The notes under the pieces were generated by a model, which saw only the letters and a program-made list of their open reading frames with translations, made no database searches and had not been told where the DNA came from. Below, piece after piece: positions 52,442 to 61,514 of a stretch of 64,000 nt of DNA. The position numbers were made by a program, and so were the translations under genes. Source of the stretch: an uncultured Oscillospiraceae bacterium (GTDB lineage Bacteria; Bacillota; Clostridia; Oscillospirales; Acutalibacteraceae); assembly GCA_900553255.1 (NCBI GenBank), contig USCI01000001.1, positions 1 to 64,000 of the forward strand, in the 5' to 3' direction. The first letter of the stretch is position 1. Each line of letters opens with the position of its first letter.

Positions 52442-52984
52442 CTATTCCTCCATCTGCTTGCCGAGGAAAGCCGCCGCCACCTGCGCCAGGCGGACATCGC
52501 CTTCGTTGGGGACCGCACCGCTGTCCGGCAGCAGCATACACACCGCGCCGATGACATCCCCCGCGGCGAGGATCGGCGCCACCACCGCAGCCGCCCGGTC
52601 GCTGCCGTCGACCGGCTGGACCCGGTTCGCATCCCCCGCCGCGATCTGATAGGTCCGGCGCTGGTCCATCAGTTCTTCGAGGCGTGCGGATACCCGCCGC
52701 TCCTGAAACTCCTTTTTGGAAATACCGGCGGCCGCCACCACATGGTCCCGGTCGCAGATCAGCACCGCCATACCGCAGGCGCGGGACATCACGTCGGCGT
52801 ACTGACCGGCAAACGGGGAAAGCTCGCCGATCGGGGAATACTTTTTGAATACCACTTCCCCGTCGTTATCGGTAAAGATCTCCAGGGGATCCCCTTCACG
52901 GATACGCATGGTCCGCCGGATTTCCTTGGGGATCACCACGCGGCCGAGATCATCTATTCTACGAACAATTCCTGTTGCCTTCAT
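52442..52984 (-). CDS. spoVT: stage V sporulation protein T
   Basis: SpoVT is a late forespore regulator that tunes sigma-G genes. The 180-residue product has an N-terminal AbrB swapped-hairpin DNA-binding domain (MKATGIVRRIDDLGRVVIPKEIRR) and a C-terminal GAF-like domain (about 55-180). The length fits SpoVT rather than AbrB. ATG 52984 is chosen. The ribosome binding site AAGGAG lies 13 nt upstream within one arm of a strong palindrome. It supports an endospore-forming host. Confidence 0.95.
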   Translation of the reverse strand: MKATGIVRRIDDLGRVVIPKEIRRTMRIREGDPLEIFTDNDGEVVFKKYSPIGELSPFAGQYADVMSRACGMAVLICDRDHVVAAAGISKKEFQERRVSARLEELMDQRRTYQIAAGDANRVQPVDGSDRAAAVVAPILAAGDVIGAVCMLLPDSGAVPNEGDVRLAQVAAAFLGKQMEE

Positions 52985-52994
52985 AATATAAATC

Positions 52995-53052
52995 AATCTC
53001 CTTGTTTTAGTAATAGTGATACTATTATCTGTAAAACAAGGAGATTTATACG
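52995..53052 (-). promoter_or_regulatory. spoVT control region: sigma-G-like promoter over a large palindrome
   Basis: A 15-bp perfect inverted repeat (52995-53009 and 53032-53046) encloses a second 7-bp repeat (53011-53017 and 53021-53027). On the minus strand the near arm holds the spoVT ribosome binding site. A sigma-G-like pair, CGTATA (53047-53052) and GATAATA (53023-53029) with 17-nt spacing, overlaps it. A transcript from this promoter would start near 53015 and lack the far arm. Confidence 0.6.
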
Positions 53053-53175
53053 CTATAGGATATTTTTAAGGCAAGTCACGAAGTATAGGCAAAAACTGTA
53101 GCCGGAGTCTGCGAAATATTTTGAACAGTGCAAACTCGACGTGACATAAAATGATTTTTCTATTTTTGAAACGCA

Positions 53176-54060
53176 TCAACTGCGATTCTTCCGATACTTG
53201 GATGGAGCAGCGCCGTAATACCGTTCAAACACTCTGGTAAAGGACGACGCATCAGGAAAACCGACTGCGGCACCGATTTGAGTAACACTGAGGGAAGATT
53301 CCGTAAGCATCTGCTTCGCGTGGGTCAGACGGCACAGTAAAAGATATTCATGCGGTGCTATTCCCGTAACACGGCGGAACAACTTTGAAAAATAAGGTCG
53401 GGATAAAAAGCACTGTTGTGCCAACTGATCTACATTGAGCGGTTCACGATAATGCGTCTTGATGTAGGTAATACTGTTTCCTATCAACTGCCGTGACAAT
53501 TCCGAAACAGTATCACAGCAATCCTCGTCACCAAGCAGTGCGACCAAAATGGCATAGATCTCACCTGACAAAAGCGCACCTGCACCGAGCGGTGGCTGCT
53601 CCATCATAGCAAGAATCCGATCGGTATGCTCAATCACATTTAAGAACGTCGGGGATGTAGGTATCATCATAGGTCCACTTTTCTTTTGCAGATGTGAGGT
53701 GTACTGCTCGCGCATTGCACCGCCCCAATGAATATATTTGAACGCCCAGCCCTCCTCCAAAGAATAGTAACTGTGCGGCGTTTCGGCATCCAATATAGCA
53801 ACCGTTCCTGCCGTCAGAAGGTAGGTTTTTTCGCGATAAAGCAGTTCCCCGCGACCCGACAGCGTCATCATAAGCAGTGTATCGCCGCAGACCCGTTGTC
53901 TAATCGCATAGCTTTTTTTGGTAACATAGTGCCCTGCATAGTGCGGCGTAAAAAACAGCTTCTCATGTTCATCCGATGCAATATAGATGTGCCGCAGAGT
54001 ATATATAGAGTTTTCTGTTTCCGCAACCGGAATTCGATCATTTATCATACAAGTCGGCAA
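53176..54060 (-). CDS. AraC-family transcriptional regulator
   Basis: About 294 residues. The cupin sensing part (TLSGRGELLYREKTYLL, AGTVAILDAETPHSYY) is followed by two helix-turn-helix motifs (LNVDQLAQQCFLSRPYFSKLF and VTQIGAAVGFPDASSFTRVF). Start TTG 54060 has GGAGGG upstream, while ATG 54048 and an upstream ATG at 54111 are alternatives. It is divergent from the glycosidase-like genes at 54206-56499 and probably regulates them. Base composition is more A/T-rich than the surrounding chromosome. Confidence 0.88.
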   Translation of the reverse strand: MPTCMINDRIPVAETENSIYTLRHIYIASDEHEKLFFTPHYAGHYVTKKSYAIRQRVCGDTLLMMTLSGRGELLYREKTYLLTAGTVAILDAETPHSYYSLEEGWAFKYIHWGGAMREQYTSHLQKKSGPMMIPTSPTFLNVIEHTDRILAMMEQPPLGAGALLSGEIYAILVALLGDEDCCDTVSELSRQLIGNSITYIKTHYREPLNVDQLAQQCFLSRPYFSKLFRRVTGIAPHEYLLLCRLTHAKQMLTESSLSVTQIGAAVGFPDASSFTRVFERYYGAAPSKYRKNRS

Positions 54061-54111
54061 ATTTATCCCTCCAAGATTACAAAACGTAAAAAATCGGATA
54101 CATTTTATCAT

Positions 54112-54168
54112 TGCAACCCCTTTATTTGTGTACTATAATCAAAAATAACCATATTAGTATTATACTAC
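54112..54168 (+). promoter_or_regulatory. promoter and dyad upstream of the GH130-like gene
   Basis: TTGCAA (54112-54117) and TATAAT (54135-54140) are spaced by 17 nt. A dyad TAGTAT-T-ATACTA is at 54156-54168, about 10 to 20 nt after the expected start. Confidence 0.6.
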
Positions 54169-54205
54169 ATTGATGACATTTTGTAAAGAATGCAAGGAGG
54201 CAAAT

Positions 54206-55096
54206 ATGAACACGTTCCAAAAATCACCCAATAATCCTATCTATGGCAGTAAGAGCACCGGTACTCTTTTTGATGTTCTGGTACAGAAAGAGGACGGCAG
54301 ATTCCGCATGGACTTCTCCTGGCGTTCGAAGAAAGCGCTGGCTGTCGCGTTTTCTGATGATGGTAGTCATTGGAGTGACCCTCAGATCACACTGCATTGC
54401 GATCAGAACACCGGCTGGGAGGATAACAACAACCGCAACTGTGTCGTGCGTATCGGAGACACCTGGCATATGTGGTATACAGGACAAGCTCGCGGCTATA
54501 GCTTTATCGGCTATGCAAAAAGCGACGACGGTCTGCACTTCATGCGTGTCATCGACGAACCCGTTCTGATCTCCGAGCGACTTTGGGAAGGTATGTCAGT
54601 CATGAATCCCTGTGTGTTGTATGAGGATGGCATCTTCAAGATGTGGTATGCCGCAGGGGAAACGTATGAGCCGAACGTTCTTGCCTATGCCGAAAGCCAC
54701 GACGGCATTCACCGGGAAAAGAGTCGAATCAATCCGATTTTTGTCAGAGAAACGAGCAATGACTATGAACAGAACCGCGTCGGCGGCTGTCAGGTTCTCC
54801 ATGTCGAAGGGCTTGGCTATCTGATGTTCTACATCGGCTATGGTGATATCAACACTGCATGCATCTGTGCCGCACTTTCTCCCGATGGAAAAACGCAATG
54901 GAAGCGCTGCAAAAAGAATCCATTAGTCGTACCCGACATCGGTATGTGGGACGAGCATTCCTGTTATAAGCCTTCCGCACTGTATGATGAGAATATCGGT
55001 GGCTGGCGTATCTGGTATAACGGCCGCAGAAACAGCAACGAATTCATCGGTGAAGCCTTTATGCCTGGAGATCTGACCGCAGAGGATTTCGGCTGA
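54206..55096 (+). CDS. five-bladed beta-propeller glycosidase-like protein (GH130/GH32/GH43-like)
   Basis: The 296-residue cytoplasmic product shows repeated propeller blades (ALAVAFSDDGSHWSDPQITL, WHMWYTGQARGYSFIGYAKSDDGLHF, FKMWYAAGETYEPNVLAYAESHDGI, WRIWYNGRR). Such folds are shared by GH130 mannoside phosphorylases, GH32 and GH43. I cannot choose a family with certainty. ATG 54206 follows AAGGAGG. It is the first gene of a two-gene unit with 55150-56499. Confidence 0.75.
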   Translation: MNTFQKSPNNPIYGSKSTGTLFDVLVQKEDGRFRMDFSWRSKKALAVAFSDDGSHWSDPQITLHCDQNTGWEDNNNRNCVVRIGDTWHMWYTGQARGYSFIGYAKSDDGLHFMRVIDEPVLISERLWEGMSVMNPCVLYEDGIFKMWYAAGETYEPNVLAYAESHDGIHREKSRINPIFVRETSNDYEQNRVGGCQVLHVEGLGYLMFYIGYGDINTACICAALSPDGKTQWKRCKKNPLVVPDIGMWDEHSCYKPSALYDENIGGWRIWYNGRRNSNEFIGEAFMPGDLTAEDFG

Positions 55097-55149
55097 TTAG
55101 AATCCCCGTTACAACATCATTTGTGCAAAAGAAAGGAGATCCGGCGCCA

Positions 55150-56499
55150 ATGACTATTGCATTTCCAAAGTTTATCTCCTCAGATGAGGATTTAAATGTC
55201 ACCTATGACTACCGCCGTTCAATATATCAACAGCATATCAAAAAAACGCCCACCGGTCATGTTATCACGGAATTTCTTCCGGACGTCCCTTGGGCAGGCG
55301 TTTATAATACCATCAGCTGTGCGGCAATGCATCATTTTCGCGAAGGACGCTGGATGCAAAATCCTTCTGTGCTGACAGAATATGCACAGTTTTGGTGCAC
55401 GGAAGGCAACCCGCGCCTGTACAGCTTTCCTATTGCCGACAGCATCCTCGCACTGTGTCGGGTGACGGGTGATTATTCCACCGCCGATGCGCTTTACTCA
55501 AAGCTTTGTGAAATTCACAGCGCATGGGATGACCACAAAACCGCTGACGGTATGTATCGTCAGTCCTGTGACCGCGACGGTATGGAATATTCCATTTCCG
55601 GTGACGGTCTGCGTCCGACGATCAACTCTTATATGTACGCAGACAAGTGTGCATTGTCGTATCTTGCGCGCCGTGCGAATGACAACACCGCCGCACAGTC
55701 CTATGCTGATGATGCTTTTCATTTGCTCGAGCAAATCAATGTGTGTCTGTGGAATGATGAAACCAATATGTATGGTGTTGTTTCTGATAACGGTATGATG
55801 CAGAACGTTCGCGAGCTGATCGGCTATATTCCGTGGATTTATGGAATTCCGACCGCAAAGCGGGACTCCTGCTTTGATAATCTGCTCGATCCATCCTGTT
55901 TCGCCTCGCCCTTCGGTCTGCGTACCGCAGACGCTTCCCATCACGATTATCGGAAACCCTACCCGCATGAATGCCTCTGGAACGGTCCGATTTGGCCATT
56001 TGCCTCTTCTCAGACATTGACGGCAGTCATCGAATATCTACACACAGCAGAGGCACCTGTCCTGTCACCCAAGGATTTTACAGAGCTTATTCTGACCTAT
56101 GCAAGATCCCACCGCGATACGGACGGCACACCTTATTTGGATGAAAATATGGACCCCGACACAGGCATCTGGCTCGCACGAGAGATTATGCGCGGATGGA
56201 ATCGACCCGGTAAGGATCCCACGCGCGGGCGACACTATAATCATTCCACATTTATCGATCTGGTGATGACCGGCATCTGCGGCATCCGTCCGTGTGACAG
56301 TGATCGTTTGATTCTGCACCCGCTCGGCACTTCACTTGATTGGTTCTCCGCAGAAGATATTCACTATCACGGACATGTCCTCTCATTCAGGTGGGACAAA
56401 ATCGATGGTCTGCGTGTGGATGTGGACGGAACACGGTCGTTTTTTGCTCAAGCAGCTGCGGATGTTCGTTTGGAGATCCATCTTGCCGACATTGAATGA
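55150..56499 (+). CDS. MGH1-like (alpha/alpha)6-barrel glycoside hydrolase
   Basis: The 449-residue product is cytoplasmic and resembles the mannosylglycerate-hydrolase/GH63-like (alpha/alpha)6 toroid: WAGVYNTISCAAMHHFREGRWM, NSYMYADKCALSYLA, ECLWNGPIWPFASSQTLTA and RHYNHSTFIDLVMTGICGIRP. ATG 55150 follows AAAGAAAGGAG. It is probably co-transcribed with the preceding propeller gene, and the two may degrade an imported oligosaccharide. The lower GC content compared with neighbours suggests transfer. Confidence 0.75.
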   Translation: MTIAFPKFISSDEDLNVTYDYRRSIYQQHIKKTPTGHVITEFLPDVPWAGVYNTISCAAMHHFREGRWMQNPSVLTEYAQFWCTEGNPRLYSFPIADSILALCRVTGDYSTADALYSKLCEIHSAWDDHKTADGMYRQSCDRDGMEYSISGDGLRPTINSYMYADKCALSYLARRANDNTAAQSYADDAFHLLEQINVCLWNDETNMYGVVSDNGMMQNVRELIGYIPWIYGIPTAKRDSCFDNLLDPSCFASPFGLRTADASHHDYRKPYPHECLWNGPIWPFASSQTLTAVIEYLHTAEAPVLSPKDFTELILTYARSHRDTDGTPYLDENMDPDTGIWLAREIMRGWNRPGKDPTRGRHYNHSTFIDLVMTGICGIRPCDSDRLILHPLGTSLDWFSAEDIHYHGHVLSFRWDKIDGLRVDVDGTRSFFAQAAADVRLEIHLADIE

Positions 56500-56961
56500 T
56501 AAGATCATATGTGTGTAACGAGTTAAGATGAAATTTACCTCGTTTGTGCTATGTATAGTTCAAAATTTGCTGGTTTTCATCAAAAATTATTCTTTGAAAT
56601 TGCCCGAAATCCCAGTGTTTATGCGGCTTTAAGCGACGTTTGTGTTATTATAACACGAGCCTCAATCCTTCTGACAATTCCAGTTGCTTTCATCTTAAAA
56701 ATTCCTTTCTTCCACGATACGCTTTTTTCCATCTATATTCCATGCAGGGATTTCATGGATCGTTCTTTCCGCTCCCTGCCATCAATGGCAAAAGTAGTAT
56801 CTGTCTGAACGGAATTTTTATTCAGCGGCAACAGCCATTTTTTCGCATTGAAAGCCAACACTGTCTGCCCGTACAACCGCGCTTTCCGGCCAAACACCGG
56901 ACAATGCCCGGACTTTGTCGTTATCCTGAAGCGACCTGGAAAATGTTTCTATATATTCAAA
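56500..56961. other. gene-poor stretch with a decayed AbrB/SpoVT start
   Basis: No intact gene is seen. The only protein-like trace is the AbrB-type start at 56619-56693 (-). A dyad GTGTTAT-T-ATAACAC is at 56642-56656. Short + frames here have no ribosome binding site or family resemblance. Confidence 0.5.
56619..56693 (-). pseudogene. AbrB/SpoVT-type gene fragment
   Basis: The minus strand from ATG 56693 reads MKATGIVRRIEARVI and stops after 24 codons. The first ten residues are identical to the SpoVT start (MKATGIVRRI), and a ribosome binding site AAAGGA precedes it. The rest of the AbrB domain is missing. It may be a relic of a spoVT or abrB paralogue, or a recombined copy. Confidence 0.6.
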
Positions 56962-57009
56962 ATACGGGAACGGAGGCTGAGGTGTTGACCTCAGCCTCCG
57001 TTCCCGTAT
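56962..57009. terminator. 22-bp perfect stem terminator
   Basis: Arms at 56962-56983 and 56988-57009 with a 4-nt loop. On the minus strand a T-run follows, so it ends the AraC-sensor transcript. It is 16 nt from that gene's stop. Confidence 0.9.
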
Positions 57010-57025
57010 ACGGCCGCAAACCATC

Positions 57026-59302
57026 CTAGCGGTATCGCTCGCGGTAATCCCCCATGGTCACGCCCTGGATTTGCTTGAACTTGCGCAGAAAGGTGGGCAC
57101 ATCCCCATACCCCACCGCCAGCACAATGTCCTTGATCGGCAGGTCGGAATCCCGCAGCAGCTCCGTTACCCGCGCCATGCGCAGCGCCGCAACATATTGT
57201 GCGAACCCGACACCGGTTTTTTTCTTGACCATCCGGCTGATGTAATACACCGAAAGCCCGAAGATTTCGGAAAGCTGCGCCAGGCTCAGCTGCGGATCGG
57301 TAAAATGCGCATCAATGTAGGCAACCATACGGTCCGCATCCGAAAGCAGCGCCGACCGGTTGCGCTCGCACAGCGACAAAAGCAGCTGCCGCAGCTGTTC
57401 CCGGTTTTCCTCCGGCGAACTGACCCCCAGCATCGCCTTGAAGCGGGCCAGCGATGCGTAGTCTATCGGGGTGTCCTTCTCCTGTACGGCATTGAGGATT
57501 TCGGTACAGATATATTTGGCCAGAATCACCGAGCTGTTCCCCCGCGTTATGGTTTCCCACAGATCGTCAAACTGCCGTGCCGCCTCCTGCGCGTCGCCCT
57601 GCCGCACACATTGCGCAAGCAGGGAATAATCCGCCGGCGTGCCGGAAAAGGGCTGATTCTGCAGGCTGGACAGGTGCTCAAAAAAGACCAGGCCGTCCTG
57701 CATGCCGTCGGCCAGGTCGGCCGCCGTAAACGCCTCATAATACATCCGGCGGATCTCCGCCGCCGTACCCTGCCGGCCAGCGCCGGCGCTGCGGATAAAC
57801 CGCATGGCGGCGTCGGTGCGCTGGGCGTATTCACGCAGCGCGCGGGAAACGGTACTGGCAAGCCATGCACAGCCGTCCGGCGTTCCGTTTGCAAGCAGAA
57901 CAAAACCATCTTCAAAAACCGGTTCAAATATCCACCAGCCGGCAGCTCCGTTTTCCGCCGAACGCGCCAGCGCGTCCGCAATAAAGGAAAAATCCACCCT
58001 GGCCTGCGCCGCCTTATTCTCCTTAAAAACAAGGAGGATAAAGGCCTCTTCCGGGAAACTGACGCCGCAGGCTTCCGCTTCCCGGAAAATCTCATCCGTA
58101 TTCCCAAAGTCACCGGCAATCAACCGGCTGAAATACTGCTGCCGCACAATCCCGGCCTGCGCATTCAGCTGGCTTTTCAGCCGTTCACTGCTTTCGAGTA
58201 TCGGCTCAATGGTATCCAGCGAACGCTCCAGCAAAGCCAGATCATCCCGGCCGCCGCCTTCCACATGCGCGATATCGGCTGCCTTCCGGATGAGCCGCGC
58301 AATCGGCCGGTAGTTCCTCCGCGTGAACAGCGCTACCGCGCCGAAAGCCACCAGCAAAACCACGATGACCGCCAGCGTCGCTACCAGCAGCACCGGCAGC
58401 GAGGCGGCAAAGTAGGCCCTGCGCGGGATGGTTACCGCCAGGACGGTCGGCGCCTGCCCGGAATTGCAGGCAATGACCGTGAAATCGTCCTGCGTTATGC
58501 CGGTCGGTGCATAGGCCGCCGTGTCCAGCACCGTCTGTGCGGAGGCACCCGCCTCCGCTCCGCCGGACAGCAGCCGGTCGCCCGCAGCGGTGAGCAGCTG
58601 CCATCCGGCATATTCGCCTCCCACCCCTTCAAGCATGGCCGTTATTGCTCGGCTGCTGATGCAGAACGCCAGACTTCCCTTGCCCTCATAGCTCAGATCG
58701 ACGGCATACACCAGCATCAGAATATCCGTACGGCTGATCGAGGATGTCTGCAGCTCACAGGAAGGGATAAAAAGACGGCTGATCCGATGCCGGTTCTCGA
58801 CAGACAGCCGGAAAACGTCCTGCAGCCCCTGTGCGCCGGTATACAGGGAGGCCGTTTCCGGCGCCAAATGTGCGGTAAAAAAGCCCGGCGGGTACTGATA
58901 AAACTGCCCGAAAAAGGTTTCCCGGTCAACCGTACCGCGGGAAGTATACACCAGCGGGGCATCCACCGGATAAAACAGGACCTCCTCTAGGATCGCATAT
59001 TCCCCGCGGATGCTGCGGATGCGCTCGGAAATCTCCGAATGCGATCCGCTTTCCACCGCTTCCCGGAAGTTCTGGGCGGTTACCAGGGAGGAAACCGCAT
59101 AATCAAAATACGAAAACCAGCCGTCCATATATGCACTCACCCGCTGCAGCTCGGCCGCGGTGTCCTCATTAAACCGCCTGCGGGTGTCCTGATAATACAG
59201 CGTATAAAAAAGCAGGCCGACCAGCGACAGCGCGGCCGCAACCACCAGCGACTGCGTGAGAATAAAACGGAACAGGGTATGCATCGCTGGTTTTTCTTTC
59301 AT
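57026..59302 (-). CDS. membrane-bound AraC-type regulator with extracellular sensor
   Basis: ATG 59302 is chosen because AAGGATGG precedes it and a membrane helix follows directly. The 758-residue product has a transmembrane helix (about 12-38), an extracellular dCache-like region (about 40-290), a second helix (about 300-325), a cytoplasmic helical region, and a C-terminal AraC domain (SLAQLSEIFGLSVYYISRMV and IKDIVLAVGYGDVPTFLRKF). Proteins of this design sense sugars outside and switch on adjacent glycan genes without a kinase. It is divergent from the gene at 59605 and likely controls it. Confidence 0.9.
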   Translation of the reverse strand: MKEKPAMHTLFRFILTQSLVVAAALSLVGLLFYTLYYQDTRRRFNEDTAAELQRVSAYMDGWFSYFDYAVSSLVTAQNFREAVESGSHSEISERIRSIRGEYAILEEVLFYPVDAPLVYTSRGTVDRETFFGQFYQYPPGFFTAHLAPETASLYTGAQGLQDVFRLSVENRHRISRLFIPSCELQTSSISRTDILMLVYAVDLSYEGKGSLAFCISSRAITAMLEGVGGEYAGWQLLTAAGDRLLSGGAEAGASAQTVLDTAAYAPTGITQDDFTVIACNSGQAPTVLAVTIPRRAYFAASLPVLLVATLAVIVVLLVAFGAVALFTRRNYRPIARLIRKAADIAHVEGGGRDDLALLERSLDTIEPILESSERLKSQLNAQAGIVRQQYFSRLIAGDFGNTDEIFREAEACGVSFPEEAFILLVFKENKAAQARVDFSFIADALARSAENGAAGWWIFEPVFEDGFVLLANGTPDGCAWLASTVSRALREYAQRTDAAMRFIRSAGAGRQGTAAEIRRMYYEAFTAADLADGMQDGLVFFEHLSSLQNQPFSGTPADYSLLAQCVRQGDAQEAARQFDDLWETITRGNSSVILAKYICTEILNAVQEKDTPIDYASLARFKAMLGVSSPEENREQLRQLLLSLCERNRSALLSDADRMVAYIDAHFTDPQLSLAQLSEIFGLSVYYISRMVKKKTGVGFAQYVAALRMARVTELLRDSDLPIKDIVLAVGYGDVPTFLRKFKQIQGVTMGDYRERYR

Positions 59303-59429
59303 GCAAACGCCATCCTTTTCGCAGCAGGCCCCTAACCGGAATGTATACGGATTAATTATCGCACAGAGCTGCCCCGTCCCGCAATGGCCAATTTTTGGAT
59401 ATCGGTAGAGTCTGTTTGGCTTTTTGATT

Positions 59430-59470
59430 TTGTGGACAAATTTGTGCAAATAATCGCCATTGTGGGCAAA
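59430..59470. promoter_or_regulatory. three TTGTG-N-CAAA repeats between divergent genes
   Basis: TTGTGGACAAA (59430-59440), TTTGTGCAAA (59441-59450) and TTGTGGGCAAA (59460-59470) lie in the 302-bp gap between the sensor-regulator and the gene it probably controls. They are candidate operator sites. No clear -35/-10 pair was identified. Confidence 0.5.
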
Positions 59471-59604
59471 AAAAACATATTTCAATCAACCCCCGTTTTT
59501 GATATGGTTGTTTTGTAAATACGGATTGTTGCCATACCGTTCTGTTTATGATCCGTTTCAAAGGGGTATCAAATCCCGGCGCCATGAAAAAAGGAGGTCG
59601 ATTC

Positions 59605-61494
59605 ATGTATTCCCTGCAGGAACTCGGCAAAGCCTATACCCCCATACACGTCGTCGGAAACGGTCGGGTATGCGCTTACGGCAACGGCGTGGCTGTCGAG
59701 CAGCTGTTTGGCCCGCATTACAGCGCGGCGGTGTTCTGCTCCCTTCTGCCGGCGGGGGAAGCGGCGCAGGCCGAAACCCGGCGGCTGCCGCAGACCGCCG
59801 TTTATGAACACCGGCTGTATGACGCGCACGGGCGGCAGGCGGCGACGATACGCGACTTTGCCGCCGCGGAGCATACCGCCTTCGTGCGATTGATTGACGG
59901 CAGCGTACCCACCGGATGGACGGCACAAACCCGAGCCCCGACCGGCTGGAAGCCGCTTACCCCCGTCCATCTGACGGGAGCGCGGGCTTTTTGGGGCGAA
60001 ATTCCGGAGGGTGCTTCCTTTTACGACTACGCGACCGAACCGGGGCGGGTACGCAGCTACATAACCCCTACTCCTTCGCTGATGTGTCTGCTGGTGACCG
60101 GTGAAGCGGATATCCAAAACGACGGCGCACTCCTGCATCTGCGCATCGGCAGCGGCATGCTGGCGGCCGTGTTCGCGGCCGATTTCGGCGGGCTGATGGC
60201 GGAATGCCGCCGGGTGCTGGATACCGGCGCCCCGGCACTGCTGGAGGCAGCGCTCGCGGATGGCAGGCGGTTCTCCGCCCGGCGGTCGGCAAACCGGCCG
60301 CTTGCCGATCCCAGGCTTGAGGCGGTGGCCGACGATGTTGCGATGCTCATCCGCTGCCAGCAGTCGGCCTCCGGCGGCATCATGGCCGGACCGCGCTATC
60401 ATCTGAGCTATGTGCGGGACAACTACGGCACCCACCGGGGGCTGCTGAGCCTGGGCTGTTTTGACGAGGCGCGCCGGCTTTTGGGGTTCTATGCCGACAC
60501 CTTCGCACGCTACGGTGCCGTACACACCGCTCAGGCCACCGATTGCTATGGCTTTCATATCCACGAGCAGGACGCCGTGGAAATCACTGCATACCTGATG
60601 CTCATGGCGGCCGAATACCGGCAGAAAACCGGCGACACCGATACCTTTGCGGCTCTGCTGCCCCTGATCCGGTGGGCCGCTGCGCAGCAGCATGCACTTC
60701 TGAAAAACGGCATGCTCCCGTTCAACGGGGACGAAACCTACATTGCCTGCGGATTGCTGCCCCGCACCGTCATCAACAACGGTTCCATGGAGGCCACTGC
60801 GCTGTATCACCGGGCATGTGACCGCCTGCTGGCCATGGGAGAGGACGCCGGCCTTACAGCGGCACAGCGCAGCATGCTTGCGGCGGACCGGGAAGACATC
60901 GAACGGCTTTTTGCCGATAATTTTGTCTGCAGCGGCACCCTCACTGCCAACTGTCCCCGCTATTACGCCCCGGGCGAAGCGCCGGCATACCGGCACGGCG
61001 TTTACCAGTGCGGTCACGGCATGGGCGGCAATGCCTGCCGCAATCCGGACGGGATCTATGTCTGCCCCGACTGCGCCGGCAAATCCATCCCCGGGCTGCA
61101 GGAAAACACCGAGCGCCGCTTCACCGTCCCATCGGCCGTGCTGATGCCGGCGGTCGCCGGCTCGCCGCTGATGAGCCGCCCTTATGCGGTAAAAACGGTG
61201 CAGACAATGCTGGACCATTTCCGTGCCGGCGGCACCTTAGACGGCAGCAGGCGGATGATCGGCTACGAATACGGCGAGCTGCTGTTCGCCCTGCAGGCTG
61301 CCGGCTGCGGTACGCCTGCGGATATTGCCGCCATCGGCCGGCAGATGCTGGCGGTGCGGGACGCGGCCGGCGCCTGGGTGGAGTGCTATGACAACGGGCA
61401 GCCGGTGGGCTGCATGTGCCGTCCGTGGGAAAGCGGCATCAACGCCGCCGCACTGCTGGACATCGCCGGAACGGCAGCATTTCCGGCGGAATAA
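59605..61494 (+). CDS. (alpha/alpha)6-barrel glycosidase-like protein with a Cys4 insertion
   Basis: ATG 59605 lies 7 nt after GGAGG, and the frame upstream is not coding. The 629-residue product has an N-terminal beta-sandwich (1-230) and a helical toroid (about 240-610), as in GH15-like enzymes: YHLSYVRDNYGTHRGLLSLG, MLPFNGDETYIACGLLPRTV and a late WESGINAAALLD. There is no signal peptide. An insertion carries four cysteines (C469, C478, C487, C490) in a zinc-ribbon-like arrangement, which I do not know from this fold. The substrate is unknown. It is presumably induced by the divergent membrane AraC protein. Confidence 0.7.
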   Translation: MYSLQELGKAYTPIHVVGNGRVCAYGNGVAVEQLFGPHYSAAVFCSLLPAGEAAQAETRRLPQTAVYEHRLYDAHGRQAATIRDFAAAEHTAFVRLIDGSVPTGWTAQTRAPTGWKPLTPVHLTGARAFWGEIPEGASFYDYATEPGRVRSYITPTPSLMCLLVTGEADIQNDGALLHLRIGSGMLAAVFAADFGGLMAECRRVLDTGAPALLEAALADGRRFSARRSANRPLADPRLEAVADDVAMLIRCQQSASGGIMAGPRYHLSYVRDNYGTHRGLLSLGCFDEARRLLGFYADTFARYGAVHTAQATDCYGFHIHEQDAVEITAYLMLMAAEYRQKTGDTDTFAALLPLIRWAAAQQHALLKNGMLPFNGDETYIACGLLPRTVINNGSMEATALYHRACDRLLAMGEDAGLTAAQRSMLAADREDIERLFADNFVCSGTLTANCPRYYAPGEAPAYRHGVYQCGHGMGGNACRNPDGIYVCPDCAGKSIPGLQENTERRFTVPSAVLMPAVAGSPLMSRPYAVKTVQTMLDHFRAGGTLDGSRRMIGYEYGELLFALQAAGCGTPADIAAIGRQMLAVRDAAGAWVECYDNGQPVGCMCRPWESGINAAALLDIAGTAAFPAE

Positions 61495-61514
61495 GAAAAA
61501 GCCTTCACGGTATG

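Noticed and set aside
56551..57029. Short + frames in the gap after the MGH1-like gene.
   Set aside because: They have no ribosome binding site, no resemblance to any family, and one overlaps the terminator stem.
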